Assembly (NCBI GenBank): GCA_963779095.1
Contig: CAVZWU010000016.1
Span: 372,001 to 436,000, forward strand
Direction of reading: 5' to 3'
Source of the DNA: Roseiarcus sp963779095
GTDB lineage: Bacteria; Pseudomonadota; Alphaproteobacteria; Rhizobiales; Beijerinckiaceae
DNA: 64,000 nucleotides
Shown: positions 54,899 through 64,000 of the stretch, in pieces
How the letters are laid out: each line of letters opens with the position of its first letter
Numbering within the stretch: the first letter of the stretch is position 1
Program-made: the position numbers and the translations under genes
Notes under the pieces: model-generated
The model's database searches: none
Seen by the model: only the letters and a program-made list of their open reading frames with translations
What the model was told of the DNA's origin: nothing

Positions 54899-55783
54899 GT
54901 GGCGAGGATCAGCATCGTTCATTCGACCGAATACGTCTACCGCAATCCGGTTGGCCTCATGCGTCACCGCCTGATGCTGCGGCCTGACGACAGCCATGAT
55001 TTGCGGCTCAACCATGCCGCGCTCGATGTCGACCCGAAGCCTTCCCTCGTTCATTGGACCCATGACGCCTTCGACAATTCGATCTGCTTTGTCGAATGGC
55101 CGGAGCAGCTCAGAACGAAGCGCCTCAGCATCGTTTCCACCCTCGATTTGACCCACCATCCGGACGGACCTCCTTTGCCCGTTTACAGCCTCGATTCCGG
55201 CGCCGAAGCCTTCCCGTTCGCCTACGCGCGCGACGAGCTTCCCGACCTCGTGAGCCTGATCGAGCGGCAGGAGCCGGATCCGGACGGAACGGTCGCCGCA
55301 TGGGCGCGGCGCTTCGTCGGGACCAGGAGCGAGAACCGCACGCTCGCCGTCCTCGAGACGATGACGCACGCGATCAAAGCCGACTTCCGCTATGGCGCGC
55401 GGCGCGAAGAGGGCACGCAGAAGGCTGCCGAAACGCTCGCGCTTGGATCGGGCACGTGTCGCGATTTCGCCGTCTTGATGATGGAGGCCCTGCGGTCTTT
55501 TGGCGTCGCGACGCGCTTCGTCACCGGATACCTCTACGACGATACGTCGGGAACGACACGCGGCGGCGGCGGCACGCATGCGTGGTGCAACGTCTATTTG
55601 CCGGGGGCGGGATGGACGGAATACGATCCGACCAATGGCTTGGTCGCCGGCGCCAACCTTGTTCGTGTCGGCGTCGCGCGGTCCGCGGCGCAAGCGCTGC
55701 CCGTCTCAGGAGGCTATGTCGGCGCCGCTGGCGATTCGATCGGGCTCAATGTGGACGTTTCGGTCCGCGGCTCGCCGGTCTGA
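54899..55783 (+). CDS. Transglutaminase-like cysteine protease family protein
   Basis: 294 residues. The N-terminal beta domain is ISIVHSTEYVYRNPVGLMRH; the transglutaminase core has the catalytic Cys in GSGTCRDFAVLMMEALRSFG, His in GGGTHAWCNVYLPGAGW and Asp in YDPTNG. A GTG start at 54899 behind AAGGGG fits the family N-terminus. Members act as peptidases or cross-linking enzymes, often next to proteasome-like or amidase genes, which are not seen here. It ends 25 nt before the glutaminase start. Confidence 0.87.
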   Translation: MARISIVHSTEYVYRNPVGLMRHRLMLRPDDSHDLRLNHAALDVDPKPSLVHWTHDAFDNSICFVEWPEQLRTKRLSIVSTLDLTHHPDGPPLPVYSLDSGAEAFPFAYARDELPDLVSLIERQEPDPDGTVAAWARRFVGTRSENRTLAVLETMTHAIKADFRYGARREEGTQKAAETLALGSGTCRDFAVLMMEALRSFGVATRFVTGYLYDDTSGTTRGGGGTHAWCNVYLPGAGWTEYDPTNGLVAGANLVRVGVARSAAQALPVSGGYVGAAGDSIGLNVDVSVRGSPV

Positions 55784-55808
55784 TTTGGCGCGGCACGGGG
55801 AGCAAGCG

Positions 55809-56812
55809 GTGAGTTCCGACGAGTCCACTGACGCCTCTGTCGAACCGCGCTTTGTCTCGACCGGGCGTCTCCCGTCTCCGGACGTCGTCAAGGCTTTGGT
55901 GTCCGAGGCGCATGAGCGCTTCAAGGAGAACAGGGACGGCCGGGTCTCCGATATCTACCCGGCGCTCGCAAACGTTCCGCAGGATCAGTTCGGTCTCTGC
56001 GTGGTCGGCGTCAACGGCGCTTCTTACGCGAGCGGCGACCGGGACGCTCCGTTCGCGATCATGAGCGTGTCGAAGCCGTTCGCGTTCGCGCTTATCTTAC
56101 AGGTTCTGGGCGCGGACGCCGCGCGCCGGCGCCTGGGCGTCAATGCGACCGGCCTGCCGTTCAACTCCCTCACGGCCGTCGAACGCGGCGAGAATGGAAA
56201 AACGAACCCAATGGTCAATTCCGGCGCGATCGCGACAACCAGCCTCGCGCCCGGCTCCACGCTCGAGGAAAAATGGCGGTTCATTCTCGATGGCCTGTCC
56301 CGATTCGCCGCCGCGCGCTCGCCATGAACGAGGCGATCCTCGCCTCGGCGAGCGAAAGCAATTCCCGCAATCAGGCGATCGGCCAATTGCTTCTGAATTA
56401 TGGGCGGATCGCCATCGATCCGGCCGACGCGGTCGCGCTCTATACGAGGCAATGTTCGCTTGATGTGACAGCGAAGGATCTCGCTGTCATGGGCGCAACC
56501 CTCGCTGACGGCGGCGTCAATCCGCTGACCAAAAAGCGCGTGGTCGACGCCGAGAGCTGCAAGTTCACGCTCGCGGTCATGGCGACGGCTGGCCTCTATG
56601 AAACATCTGGGGACTGGCTCTACGACGTCGGCCTGCCGGGCAAGAGCCGGATTGGCGGCGGGATCGTGACCGTCTCGCCGGGCAAGGGCGGATTCGGCGC
56701 CTTCGCGCCGGGGCTCGACGAAGCGGGCAACAGCGTCAAGGGGCAACTGGCTGCGCGCTTTCTTTCGGAGCGCCTGGGCTTGAGCCTGTTCGCCTCGCAG
56801 GCGGAGCCATGA
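55809..56812 (+). CDS. glsA: Glutaminase (one frameshift)
   Basis: Serine-dependent glutaminase that releases ammonia from glutamine, beta-lactamase-like fold. The catalytic Ser-x-x-Lys is in FAIMSVSKPFAFAL; NPMVNSGAIATTSL and NSRNQAIGQLLLNYGRI are family blocks, and the C-terminal KSRIGGGIVTVSPGKGGFGA is intact. The frame shifts near 56318 (LDGLSRFA/LALNEAIL). The start is GTG 55809. Repaired length is about 334 residues. A glutamate transporter gene follows directly. Confidence 0.85.
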
Positions 56813-56858
56813 AATCCGTCGGCGTGTTTGCTCCGAGCCGCGCGCGGGCTCACGCACG

Positions 56859-58068
56859 ATGAGGGCGATTCACGTTCCCGGGCTGCTCACGTTCACGATA
56901 GCCATTCTGGTGTTCTTCGCCGGCGCCGGGCTCAATCGCCTGATCGAGCCGCTCAGGCGCTGGAACATTCCCGAGCCGGTGACGGGCGGTCTCCTGGCAG
57001 CCGCGGCGACGCTGATCGCCTATGTCGCGTTCGGCGTCGAGATCAGCTTCACGCTCGACGCGCGCGACATGCTGCTGCTTTATTTCTTCACCGGCATCGG
57101 CCTCAACGCCCGGCTCGGCGACCTCATTTCGGGCGGCCGTCCGCACCTTGTCCTGCTCGCCCTGACGCTGGTCTATCTCGTGATCCAGAACGTGATCGCG
57201 GCGGGCAGCGTCGCCGCGCTCGGTCTGCCCCATGGGATCACCCCCTTCGTCGCCTCCGCCTCGCTCATCGGCGGCCATGGCACCACGATCGCTTGGGCGC
57301 CGATCATTGCCGAGCGGTTTGGAATCGCCAATGCGCTTGAAGTCGGCATCGCGACCGCGACGGACGCTCGGGCTGGTCGTCGCGAGCCTGGTCGGCGGTC
57401 CGATCGCCGGCTTTCTCATTGCGCGGCATCGTCTGAGCGGACCGTCAGCGCCCGATCCCGTCGTGGGCTTGCCCGACGAGCCGGGCGGCAAGGCCGCCGA
57501 CGATCTGAGCCATGTCACCCTTCTGCGCACGCTGCTCGTCCTCAACGCGGTGATTTTGATCGGCTATGCGCTGGACGAATTGGTGGCGGCGACAGGCGTC
57601 AAGCTGCCGTTGTTTGTCATTTGCCTCCTCGTCGGCATCGTCGCCACCAACACGGTCCCGCGCCTCCTTCCCGGCCTCGAATGGCCGACGCGAACTCGCG
57701 CGCTCGCGCTCATCTCCGACCTGTCGCTCAATGTCTTTCTGGCGATGTCGCTGATGAGCATGCAGCTCTGGACGCTCGGCGGCCTCGGGCTCGCGCTGGT
57801 CGTCGTGCTGGCGGTCCAGACGATCGCGGCGGTCGCCTATATCGTCTTTGTCGTCTTCCCCGCGATGGGGCGAGACTATCAGGCCGCCGTGATCTCGGCC
57901 GGCTTCACCGGCGTCAGCCTCGGCGCGACGCCGACCGCGATCGCCAATATGACGGCGGTCACCAAGCTGCACGGCGCCTGCGCGCGGGCCTTCATCATCC
58001 TGCCGCTGGTCTCGGCCTTCTTCATCGACATCGCCAACGCTGCGGCGATCGGATTCATGGCCCGCTGA
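56859..58068 (+). CDS. gltS: Sodium/glutamate symporter GltS-like (one frameshift)
   Basis: Membrane transporter with about ten helices. Family motifs: FFAGAGLNRLIEPLRRWNIP, EPVTGGLLAAAATL, and the pore-loop repeats ASLIGGHGTTIAWAPIIAER and GFTGVSLGATPTAIANMTAV. The frame breaks near 57362 between GIATAT and TLGLVVASLVGGPIAGF. Repaired length is about 403 residues. Its position 47 nt after glsA joins glutamine deamidation to sodium-coupled glutamate movement. Confidence 0.85.
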
Positions 58069-58077
58069 AGGGCGCGG

Positions 58078-59103
58078 TTATCCCGCCTTCTTCCTGGCTC
58101 CGGATTTTTGCGCCGTCTGTTTCTCCGGCACTTCCGTGGGCGTTTCCTTCGCGGGCGCGGCCGCCTCCTTTGCGCGGCCCCCGCCCGCGATCGGCAACAG
58201 CATCTCGCGCTGGTCAGGACTGCCCTTCGCCGCCCGCTTGCCTTTCGGCGCCGGAGCAGGCTTCGCCGCCGCAGTCGGAGCCGGGGCGGCTTGCCTGGCG
58301 GCCGTCTTCGGCGCTTCCTCTTTCGCCTCGTCGATGCTCTGCTTCAGCGCAGCCATCAAGTCCGTGCCGGCGACGATCCTCGGCATCGGGCGCTGCTTGG
58401 CGATTGGCATCCCCGCCTTCTTCTCGTTCAGCATTGTGACGATCGCCTCCTCGTAGCGATCGTGGAATTTCGTGGGATCGAACGTCGCTGTCTTGCTGTC
58501 GAGTATGTGCTCGGCGAGAGCGAGCATGTCCTTCGGGATCTGAATCTCGCCGATGTCGCCGAAATAGAGCCCCTCGTCCCGAATCTCATAAGGGTACCGG
58601 AGCGTCGCGCCGAGCAGACCCTTCCCCCGCGGCTGGAGCATGATCACGCGCTCGCGCTTGGAGAGGACGACCCGGCCCAGCGCGACCATGTTCTTGTCCC
58701 GCATCGCGTCGCGGATGACCGCGAACGCCTCGAGGGCGACCTTGTTTTCCGGAATCAGGTAATACGGGCTGTCGATGTAGCGCTCGTCGATTTCCGATTT
58801 CGGCACAAAGCTGTCGATGTCGATCGTGTGGCTGCTCTCGATCGCGATTGAGTCGAGCTCCTCGTCCTCGACGCGCAGGTAGACGCCCTTGTCGACTTCG
58901 TAGCCCCGCCCCTTGTCGTCGGGGTCGATCGGCTCGCCCGTCTCTTCGTCGATGAGCTGCTGGCGAAGGCGATTGCCCGTCTTCTTGTTGATTTGCCGAA
59001 AGGCGACGCGCTCGCCAGGCGACGTCGCCGTGTAGAGCGCGATCGGACACGAGACGAGGGAAAGCTTGAGATAGCCTTTCCAGTAGGGACGCGGGGGGGC
59101 CAT
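58078..59103 (-). CDS. ku: Ku protein (bacterial non-homologous end joining)
   Basis: 341-residue homodimeric end-binding protein. The Ku core covers residues 1-255 (RPYWKGYLKLSLVSCPIALY, GYEVDKGVYLRVEDEELDSI, SPYYLIPENKVALEAFAVIR, ERVIMLQPRGKGLLGATLRY). The last 85 residues are a low-complexity Ala/Pro/Lys tail typical of rhizobial Ku proteins, able to bind DNA or recruit LigD. No ligD is in this window. Intact. Confidence 0.93.
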   Translation of the reverse strand: MAPPRPYWKGYLKLSLVSCPIALYTATSPGERVAFRQINKKTGNRLRQQLIDEETGEPIDPDDKGRGYEVDKGVYLRVEDEELDSIAIESSHTIDIDSFVPKSEIDERYIDSPYYLIPENKVALEAFAVIRDAMRDKNMVALGRVVLSKRERVIMLQPRGKGLLGATLRYPYEIRDEGLYFGDIGEIQIPKDMLALAEHILDSKTATFDPTKFHDRYEEAIVTMLNEKKAGMPIAKQRPMPRIVAGTDLMAALKQSIDEAKEEAPKTAARQAAPAPTAAAKPAPAPKGKRAAKGSPDQREMLLPIAGGGRAKEAAAPAKETPTEVPEKQTAQKSGARKKAG

Positions 59104-59266
59104 GGATACTCCTACTCAACGCTGGCGAACGACCCCTTATAACACGCTGGCCCCCGATCCGGTCCAATCAGGATAAGGATTCTTTAACCAATCCCTGCGT
59201 GCGGCGGCGAGCCCCCGAGCCCGCGAGCCCTGAGCCGGCTCTTTTTACGGTGGCTCTTTGGGCAGC

Positions 59267-59882
59267 TTACTGCGGCTCTTTGGGCGGCATGCGCGGAGGC
59301 GCAAGCGGCGTGAAGACGACGCTCGCGCGGTCGCCCTGGCCGGCGGTCGGATCGAGCGGGCCGCCGGTGGAGGGATCGCCGCCGGCGGTCGTGGTGATCG
59401 ACGTGGGCGTGACCTCGCGCGCGGTCGCCTCGGCCTCGCCGCCGCCTCCCGTCCCGAAATCCGCGGTCCGGCCGCCCTGAGGCTTTCCCTCGGCGCTCGC
59501 CTTGATCGCCGCCTCGGTCCTTTCCGCAAGCTTGGCGTCGTAGGGAAGACGGTAGGCGCGCGGCTCGCCGCTTGGAAAGTTGTCCTTGTCCAGTTCCTCC
59601 ACCCAGAGGTGGATCGCCCCCGCGTCGCCCGCGAGCGAGTGGGGCTCGACGATCCGCGCCTGCAGCAGTTTGAACCGCGGCGGCAGCGGATCGATCGACG
59701 ACCAGCCGAGCAAGGCCCGCGAAGCGAAGAAGTTCACGACGTAGAATGCGCTCGTCAGCCGCAATCAGGCTCGCCTTGATCGGCCAGCTGAGCCTGGCGA
59801 AGGTCAGGATCGCGAGCAGAAGCGCGCCGAGCAGCGCATAGCTGACCGCAAGCCAGAGGATGACGTCGTTATAGTCCGTCAT
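59267..59882 (-). CDS. Membrane protein, third gene of the TolQ/TolR-like module (one frameshift)
   Basis: Starts at ATG 59882, overlapping the stop of the preceding gene (ATGA). One helix (DVILWLAVSYALLGALLLAI) is followed by LTFARLSWPIKASLI. After a shift near 59765 the frame reads LTSAFYVVNFFASRALLGW, then RFKLLQARIVEPHSLAGDAG and IHLWVEELDKDNFPSGEPRA. The C-terminal 70 residues are Gly/Thr-rich and end PPRMPPKEPQ. No named family. The position suggests a partner of the channel pair, perhaps periplasmic. Confidence 0.65.
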
Positions 59883-60545
59883 CGCGTTCTGGTCCGGGTT
59901 TTGGGATCGAGATCCGAGCCGTTCCTGGCGACGGCGCGGAACGTCTCCATCAGCGACTTTTGCCGGCGATTGACGTCGGTCACCTTGCCCTCGGCGTCGA
60001 TCGTGAACCGGACAGCGGTCTTCTCGTCTCCGGTGTGGTCGACAAATACCTGGTCGTCGAAGACGACCTGCGCCGTCGGATTGAGCTTTTGCACTTTCAC
60101 GCTGGCCGGCACGGGCTCGACGCGTCGTCGCCAGGAAGTGGCTGACGTTGACTGTATATTCGCCGGGAACGATGCCGCGGATGGTGACGATCTCCTCGCG
60201 GATCGGCGAGGAAATCTTCTTGCCGTTCACGACGATGAAATCATTGGCGCCGCCGCGATCGTCTCGGTCGAGCACCAGGAATCCCGCTTCGCGATGCCGA
60301 TACCAGGCTATGTTGCCGGCGGGATCCTGCACGAAGAGGTCGAGGTCGTCCGGATGGTTGTCCGGCCAGTCCATGGTGATGAGGAACTCGGCCTTCGAGT
60401 TCACCTTGCCGGCCTTCTCTTCCGGCGAGATCGCGAGCAGTGCGATGAAGAACAGGAAGGCGACGACCTGCAGCGCCTTGAACAGCATCACGCTGAACGG
60501 GTCGAAGGGCTCCTCGCGCGGGTAAAGGCCGAAATCATCCCACAC
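59879..60545 (-). CDS. TolR/ExbD-position protein with beta-rich periplasmic domain (one frameshift)
   Basis: GTG start at 60545, overlapping the channel gene by 11 nt. One helix at residues 19-40 (VMLFKALQVVAFLFFIALLA). The periplasmic part begins FLITMDWPDNHPDDLDLFVQ, DPAGNIAWYRHREAGFLVLD, DRGGANDFIVVNG, resembling beta-sandwich domains such as DUF2135 rather than the TolR/ExbD fold. A shift near 60125 leads to VPASVKVQKLNPTAQVVFDD and a tail. Single-helix topology and gene order fit a stator partner. Function unknown. Confidence 0.65.
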
Positions 60546-61293
60546 CTGCGCGCTCCAGTTCCGGCACCACCCGCGTCTCCGTCAGCGCGACGGCCCCGGA
60601 AAATACTTTCGCCGTCGCCGCGTCGAGCATGTAGTACTGAAACTTGAGCAGGATCGAACCGACGAGACCGGCCAGCGTCGTGTACATCGCGACAGCCATG
60701 CCGCCGCTCATCAGCCCCATCGAGGATTTCATCAACGCGCGATCGCTCGCGTCGAGCCCGGCGATGGGCGCCAGCATGATGATGAAGCCGATGATCGTGC
60801 CGAGCAGGCCGAGCTTCATCAGCGTGTCGCTGGCGAAGGCGCCGAAACCGTTCGAACCGCGCAGCTTGTCGGCGAGCGAACGCAGCAACAGAGTCTGGTC
60901 GAGCTTTCCTCCCCCTTGCGTCCGCGCCTTCAGCGCAAGATCGCGAATATGGTCGCACACGAGGCCCGGCGGCAGATCCTCGAGACGTTCGTTCGCCAAA
61001 TTAGGGCCTGCCGACGATCTGCGAGGCGGCGCGTCGGCCCGCGTCCGCCTCGCGCGAGATGACGACGGTGCGCCACAGACAGTGCAGCGAAGCGCAAACA
61101 TAAAGAACGCATGATCGCCGCACTGATGTGCGTGCGATCGGACTCGAACATGAGCTGAAAAAGCCCATAGCGCCAAAGCAGCGTGGCGGCGAATATCGTG
61201 ACGCCGGTGAAGATGAGCCAGTAGAGCAGCGGGGCCCGCTCGGCGCGCGCAGAAGGCGGCGGCCCGTCCGGGTGAAAGAGCGATGGCGGTCAT
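60535..61293 (-). CDS. MotA/TolQ/ExbB-type proton channel protein (frameshift in N-terminal half)
   Basis: About 250 residues. First helix PLLYWLIFTGVTIFAATLLW, followed by YGLFQLMFESDRTHISAAIM; a shift near 61110 then FFMFASLHCLWRTVVISRE. The conserved channel half is intact: DTLMKLGLLGTIIGFIIMLA, then GLMSGGMAVAMYTTLAGLVG with the characteristic Thr-rich pore helix. ATG 61293 begins MTAIALSPG. Known members form pentameric proton-driven stators with a single-helix partner. The two following genes overlap in turn. Confidence 0.72.
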   Translation of the reverse strand: MTAIALSPGRAAAFCARRAGPAALLAHLHRRHDIRRHAALALWAFSAHVRVRSHAHQCGDHAFFMFALRCTVCGAPSSSRARRTRADAPPRRSSAGPNLANERLEDLPPGLVCDHIRDLALKARTQGGGKLDQTLLLRSLADKLRGSNGFGAFASDTLMKLGLLGTIIGFIIMLAPIAGLDASDRALMKSSMGLMSGGMAVAMYTTLAGLVGSILLKFQYYMLDAATAKVFSGAVALTETRVVPELERAGVG

Positions 61294-61521
61294 GACAAGG
61301 CGGTCCTCCCATCGGGCCTTTGCGACGCCTCCGGCGACCGCACTCCTCAAGCCAAGATAGCTGTCAGCCCTTTCCCGCGCAAGCGGCCGCAGTTCATGAT
61401 TTATTGGGACGCCGGCAAGAATCGGCCCTCTCGCTTCGCCGATGCTGGCGATGCGCCAAGCATGTCGCTGGGACGATGCGGAAGACGCGCGCCGTCGTGA
61501 GACTCGCTTGGGCCCCGCGGC

Positions 61522-62752
61522 CTAGATCGAGAGATGTCCTACGCCATCGCCTTCTTGCAGGTTCTCGTCGACCTTGTCGAGGAAGCCCTCGGTCGAGAGC
61601 CACTTCTGCTCGGGGCCGACGAGAAGCGCGAGATCCTTGGTCATGAAGCCGGCCTCGACCGTGTCGACGCAGACCTTCTCGAGGGTCGAGGCGAATTTGG
61701 CCAGCGCCTCGTTGTCGTCGAGCTTGGCCCGATGCGCGAGACCGCGGGTCCAGGCGAAGATCGAGGCGATCGAGTTGGTCGAGGTCGCATTGCCCTTCTG
61801 ATGTTCGCGGTAGTGGCGGGTGACGGTGCCATGCGCCGCCTCGGCTTCGACCGTCCGCCCGTCGGGCGTCATCAGCACGCTGGTCATGAGGCCGAGCGAA
61901 CCGAACCCCTGCGCGACCGTGTCCGACTGCACGTCGCCGTCGTAGTTCTTGCACGCCCAGACGTAGCCGCCCGACCACTTGAGCGCCGCGGCGACCATGT
62001 CGTCGATCAGGCGATGCTCATAAGTGATGCCGAGCGCCTGGAACCGGCTCTTGAACTCGCTCTCGTACACCTCCTGGAAGATGTCCTTGAAGCGGCCGTC
62101 ATAGACCTTCAGAATCGTGTTCTTGGTCGAGAGATAGACCGGGTACTTGCGCATCAGCCCGAAGTTCAGCGACGCGCGGGCGAAGTCGCGGATCGAATCG
62201 TCGAGATTGTACATCGACATCGCGACGCCGGCGCCCGGGAACTTGAACACTTCCTTCTCGATCACCTTGCCGTCGTCGCCTTCGAACCGGATGGTGAGGC
62301 GGCCCTTGCCGGGGACCTTGAAGTCGGTCGCGCGATACTGGTCGCCATAGGCGTGACGGCCGATGACGATCGGCTGGGTCCAGCTCGGGACGAGACGCGG
62401 CACGTTCTTGCAGATGATCGGCTCGCGGAAGATGACGCCGCCCAGGATGTTGCGGATGGTGCCGTTCGGGCTTCTCCACATTTCCTTCAGATGGAATTCT
62501 TTGACCCGCGCCTCGTCCGGGGTGATGGTGGCGCATTTGACGCCGACGCCCGCGGCCTTGATCGCCTCGGCGGCGTCGATCGTGACCTGGTCGTTGGTTG
62601 CGTCGCGGTTCTCGACCGAGAGGTCGAAATACTTGAGGTCGACGTCCAGATAGGGATGGATGAGCTTGTCGCGAATCAGACTGCCAGATGATGCGCGTCA
62701 TCTCGTCGCCGTCGAGTTCGACAACCGGATTCGTGACCTTGATCTTAGCCAT
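61522..62752 (-). CDS. icd: NADP-dependent isocitrate dehydrogenase (one frameshift)
   Basis: Monomer of about 405 residues of the dimeric NADP type, TCA cycle. The start is ATG 62752 (MAKIKVTNPVVELDGDEMTR). A one-base insertion near 62683 follows RIIWQ; the correct frame then gives FIRDKLIHPYLD and ends at 61522. The substrate Arg region is SPNGTIRNILGGVIFREPI, metal/substrate binding is IDDMVAAALKWSGG, and NADP binding is EAAHGTVTRHYREHQKG. Essential in most relatives, so the shift is probably a sequence error. Confidence 0.9.
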
Positions 62753-62853
62753 CTGCGAGAGACTTTCTTTGGCGGGAGACGCGCGACGTGCGGGCGACGG
62801 GCCCCTATAGCATCGGCGCCTTGGCGGGCAAAGGCATGCACGACGCGTGCCGC

Positions 62854-63726
62854 ATGCGGGGTTTGACCTGCGCCCGGGGAACGCGATCGCGCTCGCGCTC
62901 GGTCTTTTGCCTGAGCGGCGCGGGCCTACGCCGACGCCGGTCCCGAAACCGACAACGCGCTCGCGACCTTGTGCGGGATCGTCGAAGCCTCGGCCAAGGC
63001 CGAAGGGCTGCCGGTCGACTTCTTCACCAAGCTCATCTGGCGGGAAAGCTCGTTCCGGCCGACCGCGGTCAGCCCCGCCGGCGCGCAAGGCGTGGCCCAG
63101 TTCATGCCGGGGACGGCGAGCGAGCGCGGGCTCATCGATCCGTTCGATCCCGCTTCGGCGATCCCGGCGTCGGCGAGGTTCCTGAACGAACTCAAGCTCC
63201 GCTTCGGCAATCTGGGCCTGGCCGCGGCCGCCTATAACGCAGGCCCGACGGCGCGTCGCCCGCTGGCTCGCCGGCAAGGGCTCGCTTCCGTTCGAGACGC
63301 AGGATTATGTGCTCGCGATCACCGGCCACGACGCCGAGGAGTGGCGGAGCGACAAGCCGCCCGGCCGACGCCTGGCGCCCGAGCACACAAAGTCCGCTCC
63401 TGCCTCGAGCCTTCGTCGCCGACCGTCTCCGCGTGTGCAACGGCGCCGCCTCCTCCGTCGTCTCGGGCTGGTTTGCGCCCTGGGGCGTGCAGATCGCCGC
63501 CAGCTTCTCGAAAGGCTCGGCGCTGCGCGCCTTCGCCCGCGCCCGGCATGACTACGCAAGCGTGATCGGGGACATGAATCCGTTCGTGCTCGGCTCCGTC
63601 CTGCGCAGCCGCGGCTGGCGGCCGTTCTACCGCGTCCGCCTGCCGGCTCAGACCGGCGGCGAAGCGCGGAGGCTTTGCGCGCGGATCCAGGCCGTCGGCG
63701 GCGCCTGCGCCGTGCTGAGGAGCTGA
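62854..63726 (+). CDS. Lytic transglycosylase (several frameshifts)
   Basis: Periplasmic muramidase of about 285 residues. A signal peptide in mixed frames (AIALALGLLP, then ARAYADAGPETD) precedes the SLT domain: FTKLIWRESSFRPTAVSPAG with the catalytic Glu, AQGVAQFMPGTASERG, and AAAAYNAGP. Shifts near 62890, 63255 and 63400 must be corrected. The C-terminal stretch RPFYRVRLPAQTGGEARRLC followed by ARIQAVGGACAVLRS looks like a SPOR peptidoglycan-binding end. The start at 62854 is tentative. Confidence 0.72.
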
Positions 63727-63832
63727 GCTGCGGTGGCGGCGGGCGCGTTGTTCAACAAAGTGAAATGGTGCAGTGTGCAGCCGCGGCGACCCGGGCCTTC
63801 TTAATTCGCGGGCGCCGCAGGGAGGGGACTCG

Positions 63833-64000
63833 ATGCTCGGACTGATGCAGCGCTATCCGTTGTTGATTTCCTCGCTCATCACCCACGCCGCGCGTCATCG
63901 CGGCGGAGCGGAAGTGGTCTCGAACCTCGGCGGCCCGACGCTCCATCGAACCACCTACGCCGAGGTCGAGCGGCGCAGCCGGCGGCTGGCGCGCGCGCTG
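63833..64000 (+). CDS. Long-chain acyl-CoA ligase, N-terminal part (runs off the window)
   Basis: First 56 residues of an AMP-forming acyl-CoA synthetase: MLGLMQRYPLLISSLITHAA, then RTTYAEVERRSRRLARAL, the usual N-terminal helix and the start of the first AMP-binding subdomain. A GGAGGGG site precedes the ATG. The catalytic signature lies beyond the window end. Confidence 0.78.
   Translation, partial: MLGLMQRYPLLISSLITHAARHRGGAEVVSNLGGPTLHRTTYAEVERRSRRLARAL

Noticed and set aside
59267..61293. Zorya defence system
   Set aside because: The partner lacks an OmpA-like peptidoglycan domain and no ZorC, ZorD or ZorE homologue is present; only the channel layout is shared.

Overview
This is a GC-rich window that reads like an alphaproteobacterium of the Hyphomicrobiales (Rhizobiales). 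The evidence is the hbdH-patatin pair, the branched-chain oxoacid dehydrogenase operon, a Ku protein, a LexA box of the alphaproteobacterial direct-repeat type (GAAC-N7-GAAC) and an alphaproteobacterial palindromic repeat. The genus cannot be fixed from sequence reading alone.

Layout. 0.6-15.1 kb is ordinary chromosome: Ohr, a PaiB-like protein, DUF1348 and ispG, then 3-hydroxybutyrate dehydrogenase with a patatin lipase, enoyl-CoA hydratase, a cupin, a flavin hydroxylase, a class III cyclase, and the intact four-gene branched-chain 2-oxoacid dehydrogenase operon. 15.2-24.96 kb is an integrative element in the 3' end of tRNA-Leu(CAG). It holds a P4-type integrase, a hypothetical gene, an AlpA-like excisionase, an HTH/zinc-ribbon protein paired with a second tyrosine recombinase (cut by an IS21 copy), a 5'-truncated hsdS and an intact hsdR. 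No hsdM is present. Both ends carry matching arm-type repeats and an imperfect att repeat. 24.9-32.2 kb is a scar zone: a resolvase remnant, a pstS relic behind a Pho box, a cyclase-ATPase-TPR regulator with a broken tandem duplicate, a 3' half of tRNA-fMet followed by its terminator, a frameshifted XRE regulator, a B12-radical SAM gene and an ISAs1 remnant. 32.0-37.8 kb carries surface-polysaccharide type genes (flippase, glycosyltransferase, methyltransferase) flanked by two identical 101-bp MITE-like repeats, then a desaturase and a PhnD-like gene. An internally deleted IS66 element with a perfect 8-bp target duplication lies at 37.95-39.03 kb and splits a small ORF that sits behind a LexA box.

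39.4-64 kb is mostly housekeeping: zapE, polA, an alpha/beta hydrolase with an MFS transporter, a beta-propeller protein, a peroxiredoxin, purine nucleoside phosphorylase-deoA-hydroxyacid reductase, a sugar ABC transporter with fucU, transglutaminase, glutaminase-gltS, ku, a three-gene TolQ/TolR-like membrane module, icd, a lytic transglycosylase and the start of an acyl-CoA ligase.

A strong feature of the window is single-base frameshifts in otherwise well conserved genes (polA, zapE, icd, pnp, glsA, gltS and others), most of them right of 36.9 kb. Because several of these genes are normally indispensable, consensus indels in the assembly are the likeliest cause. Real decay is better supported for the pstS, resolvase, istB, ISAs1, tRNA-fMet and cyclase-copy relics.

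The best candidate for an undescribed system is the module at 59.27-61.29 kb: a MotA/TolQ/ExbB-type channel, a one-helix partner with a beta-rich periplasmic domain, and a third membrane protein, all translationally coupled.
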